A DNA stretch of 7,344 nt from Alphaproteobacteria bacterium UBA2954. GTDB lineage: Bacteria; Pseudomonadota; Alphaproteobacteria; Puniceispirillales; Puniceispirillaceae. A model generated the notes under the pieces. It saw only the letters and a list, made by a program, of their open reading frames with translations. It searched no databases and had not been told where the DNA came from. The translations under genes were made by a program, and so were the position numbers. Location of the stretch: the NCBI GenBank assembly GCA_002348585.1, contig DEBO01000159.1, forward strand, positions 4,902 through 12,245, written 5' to 3'. Below, piece by piece: positions 1-6,284 of this stretch; the stretch's first letter is position 1; every line of letters starts with the position of its first letter.

Positions 1-340
1 CACTCATCAAAATAGTCTTATCCAGCACCTCCATATTTAAGTCTGACCAGACTGGTGGATACTCTCGGTCCAACAACTCTTCCTTTGCTAATTTCTTCTT
101 CAAGATTGAGTGTACATGCGCACCCTTGAACTGCTTACCTCTTGCGGTCAGGTGCCCTTCCTTGTTCAACCATTCAGAAATGGCATCAAAGGTCAAACCT
201 TGCTCTCTATGCTCAGCGATGGTTTGATAGAGGAATAGTTGGTATTCGGAGTAATGATTGTTGATGAGGGCAGGGGAACGACACTGGAGGGTAAAATTAA
301 AGATTGCGTCAGCGGTGTATCTTCTCACATCACACCGCAT
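1..340 (-). CDS. Partial small protein with recombinase-like helix-turn-helix region (C-terminus off the left edge)
   Basis: An uninterrupted minus-strand frame runs from an ATG at 340-338 to the window edge, giving 113 codons with no stop, so the 3' end is missing. The composition is protein-like and G+C richer than the flank. Residues about 48-82 include GLTFDAISEWLN, then LTARGKQF and HVHSILKKK. This resembles the wing/HTH part of the serine-recombinase 'Recombinase' domain (typical pattern: IAxWLNxxGxxTPRGxxW...VxxIL). Residues 29-40 (HYSEYQLFLYQT) form an amphipathic lead-in helix. No catalytic resolvase domain is visible, so this is not a complete recombinase. I recall short stand-alone proteins of this type from Alphaproteobacteria; their role is not known to me. 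No Shine-Dalgarno sequence precedes the ATG and the upstream DNA turns abruptly A+T rich after about 360, so the first 15 or so residues may not be native. I am fairly sure it is coding and unsure of function and start. Confidence 0.62.
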   Translation of the reverse strand, partial: MRCDVRRYTADAIFNFTLQCRSPALINNHYSEYQLFLYQTIAEHREQGLTFDAISEWLNKEGHLTARGKQFKGAHVHSILKKKLAKEELLDREYPPVWSDLNMEVLDKTILMS

Positions 341-483
341 AAACGATACGGTCGAATAGTTTTTGAATGATATATTAAAAATATTTTTTATCTAAAAATT
401 TGAAAAATTACAATAATTTTACTTTAAACTTTAAAATAGTTAATTTTAGTCCTAATCCAGCATATTATTCTCAAAATATTCTG

Positions 484-511
484 TTACAGTTGAATGATGG
501 GTTAATATAAG
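484..511 (+). promoter_or_regulatory. Possible sigma70-type promoter for the 45-residue ORF
   Basis: TTACAG (484-489) and TATAAG (506-511) are separated by 16 bases. Transcription would start near 518 and give a very short leader directly in front of the GGAGG at 521. The whole stretch is A+T rich, so chance matches are likely. It is listed because position and strand fit the downstream ORF. Confidence 0.3.
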
Positions 512-534
512 TATTTAAGTGGAGGCAAAGTCTT

Positions 535-672
535 ATGTCTAATCCAAAAATGATTAAAACAATTTGTGGAATCGACAAATATCACCAATTGAAAAGGGAT
601 AAGTCTTTGTGGGGAAAATTAAGATTTACATGGTTTGTAATTATTGCCACGCTGAGAGATTTAAATAAATAG
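535..672 (+). CDS. Small basic hypothetical protein, 45 residues
   Basis: ATG at 535 opens a 45-codon frame ending in TAG at 670-672. A clear Shine-Dalgarno GGAGG lies at 521-525 with 9 bases to the ATG, the best ribosome binding site in the window. The product is Lys/Arg rich (MSNPKMIKTICGIDKYHQ at the N-terminus) and has a short hydrophobic stretch, WFVIIATL, at residues 33-40 before LRDLNK. It has one Cys (residue 11). The hydrophobic stretch is too short for a confident membrane span. It could be an amphipathic, membrane-associated or nucleic-acid-binding peptide. I do not recognise the family. It stands alone between a divergent partial gene and an unassigned spacer. The evidence that it is real is the RBS and a candidate promoter, not homology. 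Confidence 0.5.
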   Translation: MSNPKMIKTICGIDKYHQLKRDKSLWGKLRFTWFVIIATLRDLNK

Positions 673-1066
673 ACTGACCAAAAAAGAACAAAAAATAGAA
701 GATCAGCTTAACTAAATATAATGCTCCCTTCAATTTTATAGAATTAGATAATCCTGAATTCATTCAGTTACTGCGGGATTTGCTAAACGGACGCTGTTTG
801 CTATACCACCGACTGCTCTTGCTCTATATGGGGCATGATATCTTCAATAAGATCAATGCTGGCGAATAGCCACGCATAGCCTGGTATTGCCCCGCAATGA
901 ACTGATATTCCGCGGAAAAGGGTGAATGCGTAGTTGAGGATGGATGAATGGCCAACTTTTTAATTATACATTAAATCAATTACAAAAAAGTTTAAATAAA
1001 GTTAATTGCTTATAAACAGTAATATACATAATAAAAAATAACCTTTTTGTATTCCTTTGGGATAAG
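673..1066. other. Gene-free spacer with a G+C-richer core; no gene recognised
   Basis: The flanks (673-760 and 950-1066) are extremely A+T rich. The core at about 765-935 is distinctly richer in G+C and holds short open frames on both strands. On the minus strand 959-801 is open for about 52 codons but has no usable start in its first half. On the plus strand a frame around 700-867 is open but also lacks a start codon. The core may be the relic of a decayed gene, but I could not match it to a family. I see no tRNA cloverleaf, terminator hairpin or repeat array here. Confidence 0.4.
1006..1034 (+). promoter_or_regulatory. Possible relic promoter of the GNAT pseudogene
   Basis: TTGCTT (1006-1011) and TAATAA (1029-1034) are separated by exactly 17 bases. 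The predicted start near 1041 lies about 26 bases before the ATG of the decayed acetyltransferase, with a GGGA ribosome-binding remnant at 1059-1062. The A+T-rich background makes this a weak call. If still active it could transcribe through the pseudogene into the LysE-family gene at 1508. Confidence 0.28.
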
Positions 1067-1485
1067 ATGAAAATTCATGACCTCACAAGTTATGTTTCTG
1101 AGGCTGTATATTTTGCTATAGCAGTCTTGTAGTCAGATTAGGCTATGGAATGATCCGCAAAAAGACGTTCAACGCAAGGTAGATGGGTTTACGAAAAGAG
1201 ATGCAGGCGGAATTTTTTGTCGCAGTTATTGGTTAAAGGGTTTTTGTTTCGGTAATGGCCGACTTTGTTGGCGATTATGTAAGCGTCAATCCTTTTGTTG
1301 AACTACCTTCCCCTTAGTGATTTTGATGCGGCCGTGCAATAATGCCAAGGGCTGAACGCGAATTGCTATTTGCAGGTTATCCAAAGCTCAATTTACTTGT
1401 CAGCAGTGGCAATCAGAATGTATTAGCTTTTTGCGAGCATCTTGGTAGGCAATTGGTCTTTTGCTTACCTTCTGCAAGTGTTTGA
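1067..1485 (+). pseudogene. Decayed YpeA-like GNAT N-acetyltransferase gene
   Basis: Pieces of a GNAT-fold acetyltransferase appear in the right order but in all three forward frames. MKIHDLTS starts at 1067. QSCSQIRLWNDPQKDVQRK (1122-1178) is in a second frame and matches the LRPWNDPxxDIxRK signature of the YpeA group. FVAVIG (1216-1233) is in a third frame and runs into TAA at 1234. SVMADFVGDY (1249-1278) corresponds to the family's SVMxGYDGHRG strand. NYLPLSDFD (1301-1327) matches the NYLAVxPDF strand in yet another frame. GRAIMPRAERELL, then GYPKLNL and NQNVLAFCEHLG (from 1330) are the acetyl-CoA loop/helix and C-terminal region. TAG, TGA and TGA codons at 1315, 1318 and 1324 interrupt the third frame. 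That makes at least four frame changes and an in-frame stop over about 140 codons, so no functional enzyme can be made. An intact enzyme of this group acetylates amino groups using acetyl-CoA; the substrate is unknown. Recognition is from memory of the family pattern and is strong over the WNDP and PKLNL blocks. Confidence 0.82.
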
Positions 1486-1507
1486 TACATTAACATCAGG
1501 ATAAACA

Positions 1508-2113
1508 ATGATTTTGGCATCTTATGATGGTCTTTTAACGCATCTTTTTTCACTTTGGATATTTATTATCTTCATGGTTGGGACTCCTGGGCCAGCAAAT
1601 TTGCTTATAATGACAATAGGATCAAAACATGGCATGGGAACGGCTATGCGATTTAATGTAGGGCTTGTTTCAGGGAAAATATTTCTGAATTTGGCGATGG
1701 CGATTGGCGTTGGAGTGTTTTTGACAAACCAACCTGTCTTTCTTGATGTGCTCAAATATTTGTCTGGTGCCATTATGATATATCTCTCTTTATATACGCT
1801 TAGAGGTCAGGCAAGTGGTTCGGAAGAGTCTAGAAATACGAGTTGGCGCGCGGGTCTCATTGTTCATCCCTTGAATCCAAAAGCATGGGTAATGACCATT
1901 TTGGCTTGGACAGAATTTGGACCGAATCTAGGCAACCTTAGCTATCAGATTGTAATAATTTGTTCAAGTTTTGCGGCAGTTCAACTGATATTACACAGCC
2001 TATGGGCGTTAGCTGGTGTACTTTTATCGCGAGCCCTTGGAAAAAATGTTTGGTTAAATAGAATACTTGTATTTTTAACTTGCGCTGTTGTGATGTGGAC
2101 AGTGTTACTTTAA
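1508..2113 (+). CDS. LysE/RhtB-family amino-acid exporter
   Basis: This 201-residue integral inner-membrane protein matches the usual length (about 200-210) of the LysE/RhtB translocator family, whose members export amino acids or related metabolites. Six hydrophobic segments are visible at roughly residues 12-35, 50-72, 77-97, 116-135, 147-172 and 183-201. The family hallmark near the first span is present as GTPGPANLLIM (25-35), followed by a Gly-rich stretch up to about residue 69. The second conserved block, PLNPKAW, is at 121-127. The charged loop at 99-114 (RGQASGSEESRN...) separates the two halves. ATG at 1508 is preceded by AGG at 1498-1500 with 7 bases of spacing. The gene follows the GNAT pseudogene by 22 bases and may once have been its operon partner. 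Its stop lies 19 bases from the convergent lptD stop. The substrate cannot be read from the sequence; annotators often write 'threonine transporter RhtB' without evidence. Confidence 0.88.
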   Translation: MILASYDGLLTHLFSLWIFIIFMVGTPGPANLLIMTIGSKHGMGTAMRFNVGLVSGKIFLNLAMAIGVGVFLTNQPVFLDVLKYLSGAIMIYLSLYTLRGQASGSEESRNTSWRAGLIVHPLNPKAWVMTILAWTEFGPNLGNLSYQIVIICSSFAAVQLILHSLWALAGVLLSRALGKNVWLNRILVFLTCAVVMWTVLL

Positions 2114-2132
2114 GTTTTTAGGCGGAATCGGC

Positions 2133-5042
2133 TTATTGTAATTCTGAAGAGTCCACCGAACCCAGATATTTAAACGAGAGTAATAACTGTAGCTTACTGA
2201 CTTTTTTGATATCTCGATCCACATATGAGTCACGTTTGTAACCAAGAGACAGCGTAACACAATTCTGGAAGCCCCCACTCCATTCAGCTGAAATAGCAGA
2301 TTGGTCTTGCCTAGTTTCTCCTGAGGATAAATCCCAGACCTGTTCAGCGATTAGCCGGATATCATTTCGTAATTTATGCGATAATCTTACTTGAGCTTCT
2401 TCCTTGTCATCTTCTGCAGCTTCAAAAAAACCTTGGGCCATTTGTGTGTGTTCGACATCTATTGATGTATTTGCAGTGGTGAAATCTAGACTTGTGTGGG
2501 ATTCATTTAAATTCAATTCGTCATAATCTGCACGTCCTGACCAAAAAAGGTTCAGATTAAATGGAGTGTTCATTGCCAAGCTTGCAATATAATCTGAGTA
2601 ATCTTCCCGTCCTGAAATAGTAAGTCCAGCTGGAGTTTTTCCTTGTGCTTTGAAAGAGAGACCTGCAAATCCAGTTAAATCGCCAATTGTTGAATTGCTG
2701 GTGATTCCAGATATACCGCCTGCGACATGTGTCCCTGGTAAAATAAAATCACGCCCCTGAAAGCGATTGTTCAAAAACAGATTGGCCTCATCAAGCCTGA
2801 AATCTGAAGCGTCACGGTTTGGCAATTCATCAGTTCTGTCAGAACCACTAATGACTGTCGCTTTTAGTCGTGGTGTGATGATGACGTCCTCGCTTAAATT
2901 GCGACCATACTGGACACCTATGGGATATTCCCAGTCTCCGGACAAAATCAAATTGCCCTGACCAAAGGTAGATAACTCATCTGTAGCCAGAGACGACTTC
3001 TGGACATCATGATAGCTGGCTAATATATCGCCTGATGTAGTCAATATATGGCTACCTATGTCCATCTTTCTTTCAGTGCCAAGTAGTGCTGTCCATCGAA
3101 CTACATCGTATCCTTCATCATTATCTGAGTGAAGGGCACTGAGTTCTTGTCTTAGAATCTGATCTTTCAGAGGTCCTTTTGTGGTTTTTGCATAGAAGAT
3201 AGAAGGCAGAATAGTGGGTTCTTTGTCAGGTGTATCTGTCTCCCTAAGCCCCTGTAAGTCAGACATGGTTGCTTGGTAGAAGCGATTATTAGTGATTTTA
3301 GTGGCGGTGACAGAGCTTGTTAATGTTTCGTTGCTGTTGTATCCGTAGCGTCGCAAAAAGGTATCCTGAGAAGAGCGCTGTAAAAGCGAGGAAAGTTTCC
3401 ATCCTGATCCGATATTACTTGAAAATGAAACATCCATTGCGCCCACATTTTGTCGCTTTTCCTTGAAAGTTTCTAAACGTGCGCCGTATATGTTTGCGTC
3501 TAAAACAGCTTCATTCCAGCGCTGCCTGTAGATGGTTTTGAAGCCTTGTCCTCGGCGTTGAAAACTTGTTGGCTGGAATTCAATATCCTGTGTTGGGCTT
3601 ATGACCTGATAAAAAGGTGTTGTTAGTATTAGCCCAATGTCATTTGAAACTGTAAGCATTGGCGAAAGCAAGCCTGAGCGTCGTTTCACTGTATCATCCG
3701 GATGCGATAAAACCGGAAAATAGAAGACTGGCAATCCAAATATATTCATCCTGACATTACTGTGTGTTATTGTCTGGGTATTAGTATTGTGTTCTGATTT
3801 AGTTGCTCTTAAATCCCAAATTGGACTCTCGCCTTCGTCATAATCACAATTGCAGGGTGAGAATACGGATCTATCAAAAACAGTTCGCTTCTGTTTGTAA
3901 TACTCCCCTTGCCTAGATGAGAAACGACTTCCGTCAGCAAGAGTGCTCACCAATGGTGTGGCAACAGCATGTGTAAAGTTTTCATCAAGCACCATCTCCT
4001 CTGCCAGATGTTCAATTCCATCTCTTGTTTTTATTCTGACACCGCCCGTTGCTTTCGCAATTCCTGTTAGTTGGTTGTACGTTATCAGGTCTGCCTCCAG
4101 CATGTCGCTTTGCTGCATGACCCTTACATTGCCATTTGCTGACATCATATTATTGTTTTGCTCTACTGTGATTGAATCAGCTTCGAAGGTAATGTCAGAT
4201 TTTGATGTCGTATAATCGCTTTTAGAGGTGATGTCTGCCTCAGCTATTTTTTCAGAGTCTGAAGTGAACGTATCTTCCACTTTCTTTTGTTCAATTTCAG
4301 CTTGGATATTCGTTGAGAGTTCAGTCGTTTCGGTGGTTTCTTCATTGGCTATTGTTTTGGCAATGATTTTGGAACTTGTTTTTTTATCATCGTTAATTTT
4401 ATTTTCACCTTTGGGATTCCTGAGAGCTAAGACAGGATGAATTGATTTTGGTAATCCAAATATCTTCAATCCGACGTTGTAATGCGTTATTGTTTGGGTC
4501 ACGGGATTTTGTTCTGAGCTCGTAGCTTTGAGATCCCATATAGGACTCAAGACCTTATCAAAATCGCAATTGCATGGTGAAAAAGCAGATCTGTCAAACA
4601 CGGTGCGCTTTCTTTTGCGCTCGTTGTTTTTTTTCAAAGAAAATTTGCTCTCTTTAGAAAGTAAGCTGATCAAGGGGTTGGCCAACGCAAACTTGAAGTT
4701 GTTATCCAGAAACATTTTGTCTGCTCGATATTCCGCACCGTCATTTGTTTTAAGTTTTACCTCACCTATTGCTATCGCAGTCCCAGTTAAGTGGTTGTAT
4801 TTGAGCGATTGGGCTTCAAGGAGTTCATCTTCATGAGTGACCCTCACATTTCCTCTTGCCACCATTATATTATCAGCTTGCTCTACAATGACTGTATCAG
4901 CTTCGAAGGTCACATCAGAACCATCCTGTGCTAACCCAGCTGAAGCAGCCAGAAAAAGCCCTAAAAACATCAAAATGACAACAATGAGTTTGTAAATAAA
5001 CGTAAAAGGCTTTGGAAGGTAGAGGTTCACGGACTTTTCCAT
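2133..5042 (-). CDS. lptD: LPS-assembly protein LptD with duplicated N-terminal OstA module
   Basis: LptD is the outer-membrane beta-barrel that, with LptE, receives LPS from the periplasmic Lpt bridge and places it in the outer leaflet. This copy has 969 residues against roughly 730-800 in most relatives. Residues 1-38 look like a signal peptide, with a hydrophobic core at 16-35 and likely cleavage after GLA (38). Residues 42-140 are an OstA/LptA-like jellyroll, followed by TVFDRSAFSPCNCD (147-160) and IFGLP (194-198). A charged Ser/Thr-rich linker spans about 212-281, with TSKSD twice at its end. The same module then recurs at 282-449 and continues into the true barrel signature FGLPVFYFPVLSHPDD (435-450) and KRRSGLLSP (453-461). 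The LptD barrel domain fills the rest to the C-terminus. The five cysteines are C157, C159, C397, C399 and C928; in E. coli LptD, disulfides join the N-domain to the barrel. ATG at 5042-5040 has only a weak ribosome binding site. The gene lies 25 bases after the GT4 stop, implying co-transcription. No frameshift is seen. Confidence 0.95.
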   Translation of the reverse strand: MEKSVNLYLPKPFTFIYKLIVVILMFLGLFLAASAGLAQDGSDVTFEADTVIVEQADNIMVARGNVRVTHEDELLEAQSLKYNHLTGTAIAIGEVKLKTNDGAEYRADKMFLDNNFKFALANPLISLLSKESKFSLKKNNERKRKRTVFDRSAFSPCNCDFDKVLSPIWDLKATSSEQNPVTQTITHYNVGLKIFGLPKSIHPVLALRNPKGENKINDDKKTSSKIIAKTIANEETTETTELSTNIQAEIEQKKVEDTFTSDSEKIAEADITSKSDYTTSKSDITFEADSITVEQNNNMMSANGNVRVMQQSDMLEADLITYNQLTGIAKATGGVRIKTRDGIEHLAEEMVLDENFTHAVATPLVSTLADGSRFSSRQGEYYKQKRTVFDRSVFSPCNCDYDEGESPIWDLRATKSEHNTNTQTITHSNVRMNIFGLPVFYFPVLSHPDDTVKRRSGLLSPMLTVSNDIGLILTTPFYQVISPTQDIEFQPTSFQRRGQGFKTIYRQRWNEAVLDANIYGARLETFKEKRQNVGAMDVSFSSNIGSGWKLSSLLQRSSQDTFLRRYGYNSNETLTSSVTATKITNNRFYQATMSDLQGLRETDTPDKEPTILPSIFYAKTTKGPLKDQILRQELSALHSDNDEGYDVVRWTALLGTERKMDIGSHILTTSGDILASYHDVQKSSLATDELSTFGQGNLILSGDWEYPIGVQYGRNLSEDVIITPRLKATVISGSDRTDELPNRDASDFRLDEANLFLNNRFQGRDFILPGTHVAGGISGITSNSTIGDLTGFAGLSFKAQGKTPAGLTISGREDYSDYIASLAMNTPFNLNLFWSGRADYDELNLNESHTSLDFTTANTSIDVEHTQMAQGFFEAAEDDKEEAQVRLSHKLRNDIRLIAEQVWDLSSGETRQDQSAISAEWSGGFQNCVTLSLGYKRDSYVDRDIKKVSKLQLLLSFKYLGSVDSSELQ
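3708..4199 (-). repeat. LptD internal repeat, copy 2 (canonical copy joined to the barrel)
   Basis: This stretch codes for residues 282-445 of LptD and is the copy directly continuous with the conserved barrel signature, so it is likely the ancestral module position. DNA similarity to copy 1 is still visible, for example atcagcttcgaaggt at 4176-4190 and 4896-4910, exactly 720 bases apart. The spacer between the copies, 4200-4427, encodes the low-complexity charged linker and has no match elsewhere in the window. Confidence 0.9.
4428..4919 (-). repeat. LptD internal repeat, copy 1 (OstA module, degenerate barrel entry)
   Basis: This stretch codes for residues 42-205 of LptD. It aligns without gaps to the second copy exactly 240 residues (720 bases) downstream. 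By hand count about 93 of 168 aligned residues are identical. The match includes VTFEAD/ITFEAD, GNVRV, KRTVFDRS, FSPCNCD, SPIWDL, TQTITH and IFGLP. Copy 1 differs most at its end: after FGLP it reads KSIHPVLALRNP instead of the barrel-entry VFYFPVLSHPDD, so it has lost the strand that would start a barrel. Confidence 0.9.
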
Positions 5043-5067
5043 AATTTGTTCAATTTAATCTGCTACA

Positions 5068-6225
5068 TCAAAGCTGTGTATTTGTAAATCTGGATAGAAA
5101 ATCTTGTCGGACTTTATTGGCTTTATCAACCATGTTTTCAGCCGTGTAGGGAAAGTGATTAAAAGCGTTCTTTTGAAAATTTTCTCTAAGTTCACGGTCA
5201 TTAATAAGGTGTTGCAGTTCTTGTGCCAACGTATTTTTAAAAGCAACTTCAGCATTTTGATCGTCTCTCTCATCACCGCTTAAGTTTATCATAACTGCAC
5301 GACCGCTTGCATATTCAGGTATGCCGCCTGTGTTTGTGGTGATCAAAGCAGAACCAGCTGCCAATGCTTCAAGCCCTGTCAATCCGCATGGCTCGGCCCA
5401 TAAAGAGGGCACAACAGATATCGCAGCTTTGTTTTGAAGAGTTCTTGTGAAACTTGCTGGTTGAAACCCATGAAGGTGTACCTGTCCATTTACATCAGAA
5501 ACAGCCTGTTTAATCTGTTTTTCATAATTTGAAGGAGGGGCTTTCCTAAAATGCCGCCCACCAACAACATGTAACCTCCAATCGGGAAACCTCTTCAAAA
5601 TCTGGGCAATTGCATGGCATGCGGGGAGGATGCCTTTTTCAGGAATCATGCGGCCAATGAGAAGAATGGATTTTTCTTTTGGTAAATGTAGCTTTTCGCT
5701 TTTTGCTGCACCATTGAGAACACTTTGCACAGAGTCATTCTTGATACCCTTCCCTGTAAGACCTTCAAGAAAACAGCTTTTTATGTAATTCGATACGCAA
5801 ATTACACCAGCCAGGTTTTTTATCAGCCAAAGCCTCTCGTCCGCTGTCTTTGCCCCTTTCATATCGCGTGGATCGTTATGTAAATAAAGAATAACTGGTA
5901 AATCAGGGCGTTTCTGGCAGACATAACGGGCGACCTGAGCACGGCCATGCACCTCTACAAGGTCTGGTTTTGGCATGATATTTAGCTTTTGAACATATGC
6001 GCGCGCGAGACCAATATTTCTGCCCCTAACCCAACTAAAACTTGGTAACATAGGAACATAATCTATGCCGGGAATGGGAGGGGAGGTCACTATTTGTCCA
6101 AACACTTGAAAGTTTTGGTCTCCTGAAGATAGCTTCACATGGTGAGCTACTACAGTGGCAACAGCACCGGCATTTTTTTCAGTCATAACTTCCTTATATG
6201 GAAGTATAATGTGTGTAAGTGGCAA
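5068..6225 (-). CDS. Family GT4 glycosyltransferase (GT-B fold)
   Basis: A retaining GT-B glycosyltransferase that probably transfers a sugar from a nucleotide donor to LPS core or another envelope glycan on the cytoplasmic side; no signal peptide or membrane span is seen. Numbering from the TTG at 6225 (385 residues), the N-terminal domain starts with THIILPYKE, followed by an NAGAVATVV helix. DLVEVHG (about 88-94) and YLHNDPR (114-120) are acceptor-domain strands. The C-terminal donor domain begins near 185 with ILLIGRMIPEKG (187-198), continues with LHVVGG (218-223) and HLHGF (250-254), and carries the E-x7-E motif EPCGLTGLE (E278, E286) followed by TNTGGIPEY (297-305). Start choice: TTG at 6225 has GGAG at 6238-6235 with 9 bases between. 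TTG at 6240 has GGAAG abutting the codon, which is too close. ATG at 6186 would delete the first beta strand. The gene heads an operon with lptD, 25 bases downstream. Donor and acceptor are unknown. Confidence 0.87.
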   Translation of the reverse strand: MPLTHIILPYKEVMTEKNAGAVATVVAHHVKLSSGDQNFQVFGQIVTSPPIPGIDYVPMLPSFSWVRGRNIGLARAYVQKLNIMPKPDLVEVHGRAQVARYVCQKRPDLPVILYLHNDPRDMKGAKTADERLWLIKNLAGVICVSNYIKSCFLEGLTGKGIKNDSVQSVLNGAAKSEKLHLPKEKSILLIGRMIPEKGILPACHAIAQILKRFPDWRLHVVGGRHFRKAPPSNYEKQIKQAVSDVNGQVHLHGFQPASFTRTLQNKAAISVVPSLWAEPCGLTGLEALAAGSALITTNTGGIPEYASGRAVMINLSGDERDDQNAEVAFKNTLAQELQHLINDRELRENFQKNAFNHFPYTAENMVDKANKVRQDFLSRFTNTQL

Positions 6226-6234
6226 AAACGGTCG

Positions 6235-6238
6235 CTCC
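6235..6238 (-). promoter_or_regulatory. Ribosome binding site that decides the GT4 start
   Basis: On the minus strand GGAG lies 9 bases before the TTG at 6225-6223. It supports initiation there in preference to the in-frame TTG at 6240, which lies upstream of this site, and to the ATG at 6186, which would remove the first strand of the Rossmann fold. Confidence 0.5.
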
Positions 6239-6272
6239 AACTTCCAACTGATGTGTGTTGAATTTTTATCAC

Positions 6273-6284
6273 TTGGGATCCCAA
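6273..6284. promoter_or_regulatory. 12-bp perfect palindrome at the predicted transcription start (candidate operator)
   Basis: TTGGGATCCCAA is a perfect inverted repeat without a loop. It abuts the -10 hexamer of the minus-strand promoter and covers the expected +1. That is the usual position for a repressor site. The next base pair outward does not match, so the palindrome is exactly 12 bp. No regulator is encoded nearby and the palindrome could be coincidental. Confidence 0.3.

Noticed and set aside
700..867. Plus-strand open frame with segments such as FIELDNPEFIQLLRDLL
   Set aside because: It looks partly protein-like but has no start codon after the preceding stop, no ribosome binding site and no family match, so I do not call a gene.
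1522..1773. 83-codon minus-strand frame inside the LysE-family gene
   Set aside because: It is antisense to clear transmembrane coding sequence and has no independent support.
2114..2132. Possible bidirectional terminator between the convergent LysE-family and lptD stops
   Set aside because: The 19 bases contain no stable inverted repeat with a T-tract on either strand.
4528..4836. Open frame on the plus strand inside lptD (also 4228-4440, 3943-4215 and 2767-2961)
   Set aside because: These are antisense to the strongly conserved lptD coding sequence, have no ribosome binding sites that I can see, and resemble no protein family. They are side effects of the codon use of lptD.
5055..5276. 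73-codon minus-strand frame overlapping the end of the GT4 gene
   Set aside because: It lies in another frame of the same strand as the intact GT4 C-terminus and bears no recognisable motif.
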